Shown piece after piece: positions 58,128 through 64,000 of a stretch of 64,000 bases of DNA. Source of the stretch: Saposhnikovia divaricata (taxonomy: Eukaryota; Streptophyta; Magnoliopsida; Apiales; Apiaceae); assembly GCA_036435485.1 (NCBI GenBank), contig CM071597.1, forward strand, positions 177,612,147-177,676,146, in the 5' to 3' direction. Position 1 is the first letter of the stretch. Every line of letters begins with the position of its first letter. The translations under genes were made by a program, and so were the position numbers. Below the pieces are notes generated by a model that saw only the letters and a program-made list of their open reading frames with translations, searched no databases and was not told where the DNA came from.

Positions 58128-59288
58128 TCATTTACCACCTTCTTCCTCGTTGATTTCTCCTTTTTCTTGTTCATCCATATTAGGTAGATTCTTGATCATT
58201 TCAGAGTCAACAAGTAACTCTCTTCTGGATGATACATCTGTAGGATAAACTAGTGGTATTCCAAGTTTCTTTCTCAACTCACCTTGATACTGCTTATACT
58301 TCTTCATGTTGGTCTGAGCATAGGATCGGATATGATCTGCAGCTTCAATTTTTTCTTGAGATGCAAAACCATGATTTTGAAGAGCATATTCAACATACAC
58401 CAAATGTCTGGCAAGATGTGTATATAATTCTTCTGTCTGAAGATTAACAATGTGAATAACTTCTCCCTTAAGAATTTTAACTTGTGGAGGGTTATCTATT
58501 ACTTCAGGACCAGCTCTTTAAGCAAATTCTTGAAATTTTTCATGAAGTAGTATACCTAGCTCAGAAGATGTTCTGACTTTTGGTCTCAGCACCCAAAGCT
58601 CTGACAGAGATCTATCATAGAAGAACTGAAGAGATACTTTATGAGATCCAAGCTTATGACATTCAACAAAGATTAGTAGCTCACCATTCTTCGGATCAAT
58701 TGCAGTAGTTATTCTCAAAATTTCTGTTTTCAAAGCTTTTAAGTACATGTCATGTATAGGGTTCTTCTTTTTAAAGCTTTCAAAAATAGCAATCACCCGA
58801 CGATCATCATAGTCAGAAGTTTGTGGTGAGTCTATTACCTTTTGAGCACATTCCCAATTATCACCACTTTTGTACTTGATGTACATCTTCTTTGCTTCTA
58901 GCTTTTGAGCATGTTGCTTTTGAAGTGCTTCCTGTTCAGCCTTTTGAAGTCTTTCATTATGAGCTAACTATTCGAGTGTCTTCTTGAGTCTTTCTTCTCT
59001 CATAGACAAATTAGCATCATTCTGTTCAAGTTCTTTATTCGCTTCAAAATTCATTCTTTGTGTTTCAACAGAATCAGGAATTACTGGCTCTTCATCATCC
59101 CAAAAACTAAGATCCAGTTCATCAAATTCTTCACCAACATCAGGAAACTGTAAGTCAGCAAACAGATCAAGGTTATCAGGTTCACCTGTATAGTAATAAC
59201 CTTCTACAGCATCATCATCATCCTGTTCTGCTGCTTGAGTTGTCTTCTTCTTCCCCTCACTCCTATCTTCATCTTTTTCTTTACTCAC
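58128..59288 (-). pseudogene. Decayed antisense ORF, probably retrotransposon-derived, two in-frame stops
   Basis: Three minus-strand segments (59288-58968, 58886-58518, 58403-58128) lie in one frame. They are separated only by a TAG at 58970-58968 and a TAA at 58520-58518, with sensible coding sequence in the gaps. It begins at GTG 59288 with no ATG, and an alternative upstream frame ends at a TGA near 59290, so a frameshift there is likely. Content: acidic N-terminus (EEFDELDLSFWDDEEP), Gln/Lys coiled coil, then a globular part (RRVIAIFESFKKKNPIHD, LQFFYDRSLSELWVLRPK). No domain was recognised. It could be the extra (third) ORF of a SIRE-type element. Confidence 0.5.
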
Positions 59289-59370
59289 ACTTCCTCCCCT
59301 CTAGATTTCTCCCCCTTAGTTGAGGAATCCTCTACAGCTTTATGGCTTGAACTTGCTCCAGGGCCACTTT

Positions 59371-62300
59371 TATAACGCCTTAGAAATTTCAGAATATTTA
59401 ATTGCTAAGCTATTTATTTTATATTATATTAAATGTGAATTGTGTGGCGTATATAATTGTTGTGGAGGTCAGATTGATATTTTATATGTGTTATGTAAGC
59501 CCGACTATTTTAATTATATTTTTGGGATTTATTTCCTAATTAATATCGTTATATTTACTTTCTGAGAATTTTATAAAATCATCGGAATTAGTAAAAATTA
59601 TGAAATCTTTCGTTTTATCAACTTTATTAGTTTATTTGAGTTTTAAAAATGTTGTATGGAATTGTTTTGATTTTTATCGATTTTAAAATGATTTTATGAA
59701 TTATTTTGCGTTCTATGGATTTATTCTGGTAAAATTCATATTTAATCCGTTTTTGATCCTAAAAATATTTTAAAAATATGGGAAGATACCTAATTTCATT
59801 CTCTACCTTTTAAAAATAAAATCATGATTTGTTTCTCAAGTATTAATTGTTTAATTTCTATTTTATAAGGAAATTCAGAATTGTTTCTTTTTAGAAATTC
59901 CAATTTGGTAAATATTATTCTACCTTTCCCCTTTTATTCCCTTAAATCCCTAATTTTCTTTCCTAATTGAAACCCAGTAGCTTTGTCCGAAAACATTCTC
60001 TCAAAATCTCTCGAATCTTCTCGGTTACTCTCTAAATCTTTCCTATCTTCCACTCTGTCTTTGTTCAATTTCCTTAACCTCAGTTTTATGATTCTAGCAG
60101 GTAAAGCTCGTCCTATCCCTCTCCCCTCTGTTCGTTATATGTATATACATATACATTATTACTCTATTTCCAGCTACTGTTCCTGCTGCGTATGGTGATG
60201 GTTGTGCTTCTCGTGTGCGTGTGTACCTAATCAGAGTATATGTATAGCTTGTGTCGTGTTTTATGTGTACTATTATGCTACAGTTTCCCCCTGTTCGATT
60301 ATCTTGGTGGGGTGACCAGTGGGTGTGCGCCTATGCAGTGTTGTGTAGTGTCTTGTGCGAAACTGTGTTGTTGTGGCTGCATATGATGTAAGTACTGTGA
60401 AGTGTGGGTGTATGCGTGGGAACTGGGGTGTCGCTGTTGATGGATTTGGCTGCTGTCATCTGGTTTTCAGTTGGGTATTAGTGTGTGTGTCGAGTGTGTG
60501 GGTTTATGGTTATGGGTGAGTTTATGGTCATTGTGTGTAACTGTAGTGTAAGTGTATGCTATTGTGTGTTGCCGCGTGGGTTTGCGTGTAGGGATCAACC
60601 GGGTGTGTTGATTTATCTTTGTTGTTCATCGTATATTAAAAGAATAGTGCTGGTGGTTATGTTCAACTTGGTTCTTAATTTTTATGTTGTATACAGAGAA
60701 TAAAGCATGGTTATTTTTGTGAATAAATTGTAAATTTTAATTTCCCAGTGGTACGAATTTAGTTAGTAGGTAATGGAATTGTAATGTCTTGAATGGGATG
60801 ATTATTGGATATGGATTTAAACTTGTAGGTGTAATGTTGATTACTGGGTTGGTTGTGACGGCTGTATCCCGACTGGCAGTCCCCCGTATAAAGGGGATGC
60901 CGTCAAAATTTTTCTAAAATATATTAAAATCACTTCTTGAAAACGAGTGTGTATAATTATATAAGTTATGCGAATTGTGAGTCGGGCTTCATATTTTAAA
61001 ATCTACGTAGTGTGTGTTAACGTGACTAATTGGTTAAATACTTTTGTCTATGGCTTACATAAGGTTATTATATGATTAAATAAACATAAATTAGGGAACT
61101 ATTCGCAGGGGTAGACTTAGTGGAATGCTTATATTGATTAGCGAGTATTAAACAGGATTCTAAAATAGTGTTATATTGTGTGTAGATTCCGAGGATAAAG
61201 GGAAGGCTAAAGCTGAGGACGTAAAGACACTTCGGATTCTGTAATTTTCTATTTAAGGCAAGTAAATTGCTTCAATTACCTTTCAAATGAGTTATGATTA
61301 TAAAAGTCTGATTCATATGCTTATTTAAATTATTCTTGCTATAATTGTTCTGTTAATTTTCCGAAATTGCGAATACCTAATTGTTATGTCCCAAAATTGA
61401 CTCCACTGAGTTGTTGATGCTATTAATGAATTGATTTACATCCATATTCCTTGCAAGTGTATTATTCCACTCCTCTTTCAAGTAGACCACTTCACTTATA
61501 TTTCCAGCGAATTATGATTATCATAACTTGATTCTTATGCATTTGATTTATCCTCGATATAACTGCTCTGATAATTTCCATTGACTTTGAATATTCCATT
61601 TTTATACCCCAAGTTGATTGTATCGTTTCGTTGATCCTTTTAGTAGCTTGACTTAAATCAATACCCCTGTTTGTCATATCGAACTTGTCGATATTTAATT
61701 CAGAGATTACCTGACCTTGTTCTATTTGGTGAGATTTGAGATGTTAACCTGGAACGAAAGTGTTCAGGATGTTTGGTAGTTGAGGTGGTCGATTGTTCCG
61801 ACACCTGATGTTTAGTTAGGATTGGACTGTTAGTTTTTTTTTAAATGTGGACCGTAAGGGGTCGGACCAGATTCGTGGTCGGAAATAATTAAGGCCAATG
61901 TGTGCCGTGGATCCATTAAAGGACATTGCTGTGTGCGTTTGTCCGGGGTTAGTGCGTGACTGATCAGCAGCCTAACCTTATAATTGTTTTTATTTATAAA
62001 ATGCATGATAGTCCAATCCGATTCTATTCTATGATTCAGATAAAAGATGAACCTTTAATTGAGATATATATTGTTGAATTGTTAATTCTTGAAAATCTTG
62101 CAGACATATCAGTTGTTGATGTTTTAATTTCATACATATATACTTGCTGAGCGTTTTGGCTCACTTGCTTGCTAATTCTGTTTCCTCAGCTAAGCCAGGA
62201 GATGTCTAGAAGAAGTGGCCCGTCGGGTTGGGGTAGTCACCGAGGCAGTCAGAGGGTCGAGGCAGTTGGTTGGGTAGTGACATATACCTTGGTTATATTA

Positions 62301-62612
62301 TATCTGTATTTGTAGGCAGATTATCATATTTGATGGGTTGTATATTATTTGATTCAGTTCTGGGTTGTAATAGCTATTGATAGTTGTTTCATACAGTGAC
62401 CTGTGTGCGGTCTGGGTTGTTATGGTTTTATTTTCTTATGGTTTAGTATAACTTGTGCTTGTGAACTGTTTTAGTTATACTTAGTTGCTTGAGCAGGTGA
62501 TTAGTCCGGTTTATGATTACATCATGCCGAAATTTCTAAAATTTCTCCTATATTAATGTTTAATTGAATATAAGAGTTTATAATATTATTGTTGGCAAGT
62601 GAGGGTGTTACA
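59371..62612 (+). repeat. Chromovirus 5' LTR, about 3.2 kb
   Basis: Bounded by TATAACGCC and TGTTACA, 3242 bp. TG-rich stretches (60180-60700) and a possible ATG-bearing exon (62202-62273) lie inside. Small frames such as 59320, 60485 and 61956 show no domain. Confidence 0.65.
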
Positions 62613-63215
62613 AGTTGGTATCAGAGCCACAGGTCACAGTCACTGAAACAATTAGGTGGGGAGTCGGGGTAGAGTTATAAGAAAGGTTAGGATTGTTTCG
62701 TGAGAGACAGGAAGTCTAATTATATATATATATATATACGTATACTTCAGGCACCTGCTTCTGGTTCCGATTCAGACCCGGACGAGGATCCGGAAGGAGG
62801 GGCTTCTGTACCGCAGCAGATTTCCCCAGGGGTTATGCAGCCGTTCGTGGGATCGCAGGGCTCAGTGAATGGGCCAGCATACCAGTATACTCCTCAGCCT
62901 GTACCATACCATGTGTACGAGCGAGTGGCCCGAGAGAGGGACTATCTCTTGGGGCAGATGGCAGAGTGGAGGGCTATGAGGGCTGGGGAGGAGGAGCGGG
63001 CTAGAGATAGAGATAGAGTGGTGGCTGAGCTGGAGGATGTCCGGAGGCGAGTACGAGCTCTTAGACGTGTTGTCATTAGGCGGGGACGGATGAGATCCCG
63101 AGATGAGCCGGCATTTGTGACACAGCAGGTGACCCTAGGTCTGGTGACGGCAGAGCTGGAGAGCATTTTGGGATCAGCTTGGCGGGGAGAGTCGGATGAC
63201 GATGATGACCAGTGA
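62202..63215 (+). CDS. Leader ORF between PBS and gag, possibly spliced to an ATG inside the LTR
   Basis: The main part (62751-63215) is open in one frame: acidic ASGSDSDPDEDPEGG, Pro/Gln segment, then a strong Arg/Glu coiled coil (RVARERDYLLGQMAEWRAM..., RVVAELEDVRRRVRALRRVV) and an Asp tail. Its first in-frame ATG is only at 62835, and the frame otherwise opens with GTG 62700. An ATG at 62202 opens 24 codons (MSRRSGPSGWGSHRG...) ending at TGG|GTAGTG (62273/62274). TATACTTCAG|GCACC (62750/62751) is a good acceptor, and both ends are phase 0. Splicing would give 178 residues and remove the primer site from that mRNA. Function unknown; the spliced form is an inference. Confidence 0.5.
62616..62628 (+). 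promoter_or_regulatory. Primer-binding site of chromovirus element
   Basis: TGGTATCAGAGCC begins 3 bases after the LTR end and matches initiator tRNA-Met priming. Confidence 0.85.
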
Positions 63216-63786
63216 TGATTAGGGTAGTATGATGATGTGGTATTTAGAGGCACGTTACGGCGGTAGTAGTACGTCAGGATTTGCAGTACGACCAGTTTTG
63301 TTGTATATATCTGTTGTACTGTGACTAGATGTTAGCAGTCTTCTCTTTTAGTATTATGTTGTACCCTTATCGAAGCGTTGTTCTTACGCTTGTATCAGAT
63401 CTATCTATATATGTCATTATCACTTTCGCAGAACTGTGTTAAATTCCTTTATACTGTCATTTATTTAAGCATCTTATTTACTGCTCGTTTCATATTTACC
63501 TTCAACATCATTTCCTTCTAGCATAGTTTTTACTTTCGATACTATGTTTGACCTTAGCATTATGACTATTGTTTCTTTATAGCACTTGTTGAACATTTGT
63601 GAATACCTTGTGTAACCTTGGATTAATATCCTATTGCACCCTGTGAATCAATTGTTGACCGGAATATTGGTTGGAGACCTCGAATTACCTTTCAGTAATA
63701 TATGCATTGTTTGTTTAAGTTGGATCATTTTGAGCTATTATTTTCTGAACCTGAATCTAATATAATTGTTCATTGATTTCAGAAAT
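63216..63786 (+). other. Spacer between leader ORF and gag
   Basis: AT-rich, no ORF. It could contain an internal promoter or intron for gag expression; nothing definite was seen. Confidence 0.35.
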
Positions 63787-64000
63787 ATGCCACCCAAAAA
63801 GAAGAAACAAAATACCCGAACCCCCGAACAGGGTGAACAAGCTAATCCACCTCCTGTTGGTCAGATGGACCCTGCCTTAGCACAAATATTACAAACTCTT
63901 GTTCAGCAGACTGCTACTCTGGCACAGCAACAGCAGCAATTACAGCAGCAGTTGTTGGCTCAACAGCAACAACAGCAACAACAGCAACAACAGCAACAAC
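63787..64000 (+). CDS. Chromovirus Gag, N-terminal part (cut by window)
   Basis: ATG at 63787, MPPKKKKQNTRTPEQG, then DPALAQILQTLVQQTATLAQ and a polyglutamine run (CAG/CAA) reaching the window end. A basic start followed by a Gln-rich stretch is typical of plant chromovirus Gag, which forms the particle. The frame is open to the edge. Confidence 0.75.
   Translation, partial: MPPKKKKQNTRTPEQGEQANPPPVGQMDPALAQILQTLVQQTATLAQQQQQLQQQLLAQQQQQQQQQQQQQ

Larger units (their letters stand above)
59371..64000 (+). mobile_element. Ty3/gypsy chromovirus-type element, 5' part
   Basis: It starts TATAACGCC (expected TGTAACR) at 59371 and its LTR ends GAGGGTGTTACA at 62612, followed by the initiator-Met primer site and, at 63787, a gag start MPPKKKK with polyglutamine. 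TGCTGAGCGTTTTGGCTCAC (62144-62163) is wording common in chromovirus (Tekay-like) LTRs. Most of gag and all of pol lie beyond the window. It interrupts the antisense reading continuing from 58128-59370. Confidence 0.75.

Overview
This is plant nuclear DNA, most likely from an asterid-type eudicot. The evidence is spliced genes with GT-AG introns, AT-rich intergenic DNA, and plant-specific families: NIP aquaporin, PHT4-type plastid transporter, ATG8-interacting protein, LRR receptor-like protein, FAR1 and plant-mobile-domain fragments, Stowaway and Mutator-like MITEs, and Tat, SIRE, Tork and chromovirus retrotransposons plus an RTE LINE. The species cannot be fixed from sequence alone. Three host genes look intact: a NIP aquaporin (minus, 5 exons), a PHT4;4-like transporter (plus, 11 exons) and an ATI1-like gene (minus, 2 coding exons plus an inferred 5'UTR intron). 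Nearly everything else is mobile DNA at different stages of decay.

Layout. 1-10.4 kb: the 3' part of a Ty3/gypsy element of the Tat lineage, with an open gag-pol frame and, downstream of integrase, an antisense three-exon gene (839 codons) and an antisense 81-codon ORF, each with a TATA box. 10.8-12.6 kb: NIP aquaporin. 13.4-15.7 kb: broken LRR receptor-like gene. 16.0-31.1 kb: a nest. The host is a SIRE-like copia element with 1.5 kb LTRs that keeps gag but has no pol. It was hit by an RTE LINE (perfect 16-bp target duplication, intact ORF) and by a composite of an intact Tork-type copia element (LTRs identical by eye) joined to a TRIM-like fragment. 31.1-34 kb: inverted-repeat elements and a Stowaway. 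35.0-41.4 kb: PHT4;4. 43.2-44.4 kb: FAR1-type and plant-mobile-domain fragments, tail to tail. 45.9-50.7 kb: ATI1-like gene. 51-54.6 kb: three separate fold-back elements. 54.8-59.3 kb: LTR-like DNA, a solo SIRE-type LTR and a decayed antisense ORF. 59.37-64.0 kb: the start of a chromovirus-type gypsy element with a 3.2 kb LTR, a leader ORF that can be joined by splicing to an ATG inside the LTR, and the start of gag.

The strongest leads are the antisense transcription unit in the Tat element; the chimeric copia/TRIM insertion, whose outer ends are flanked by one shared 5-bp duplication; the gag-only SIRE derivative; the possible LTR-initiated spliced leader ORF; and the unusual fold-back elements at 52.8 and 54.2 kb. 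All splice sites were read by eye from consensus and reading-frame continuity; no transcript data were available.
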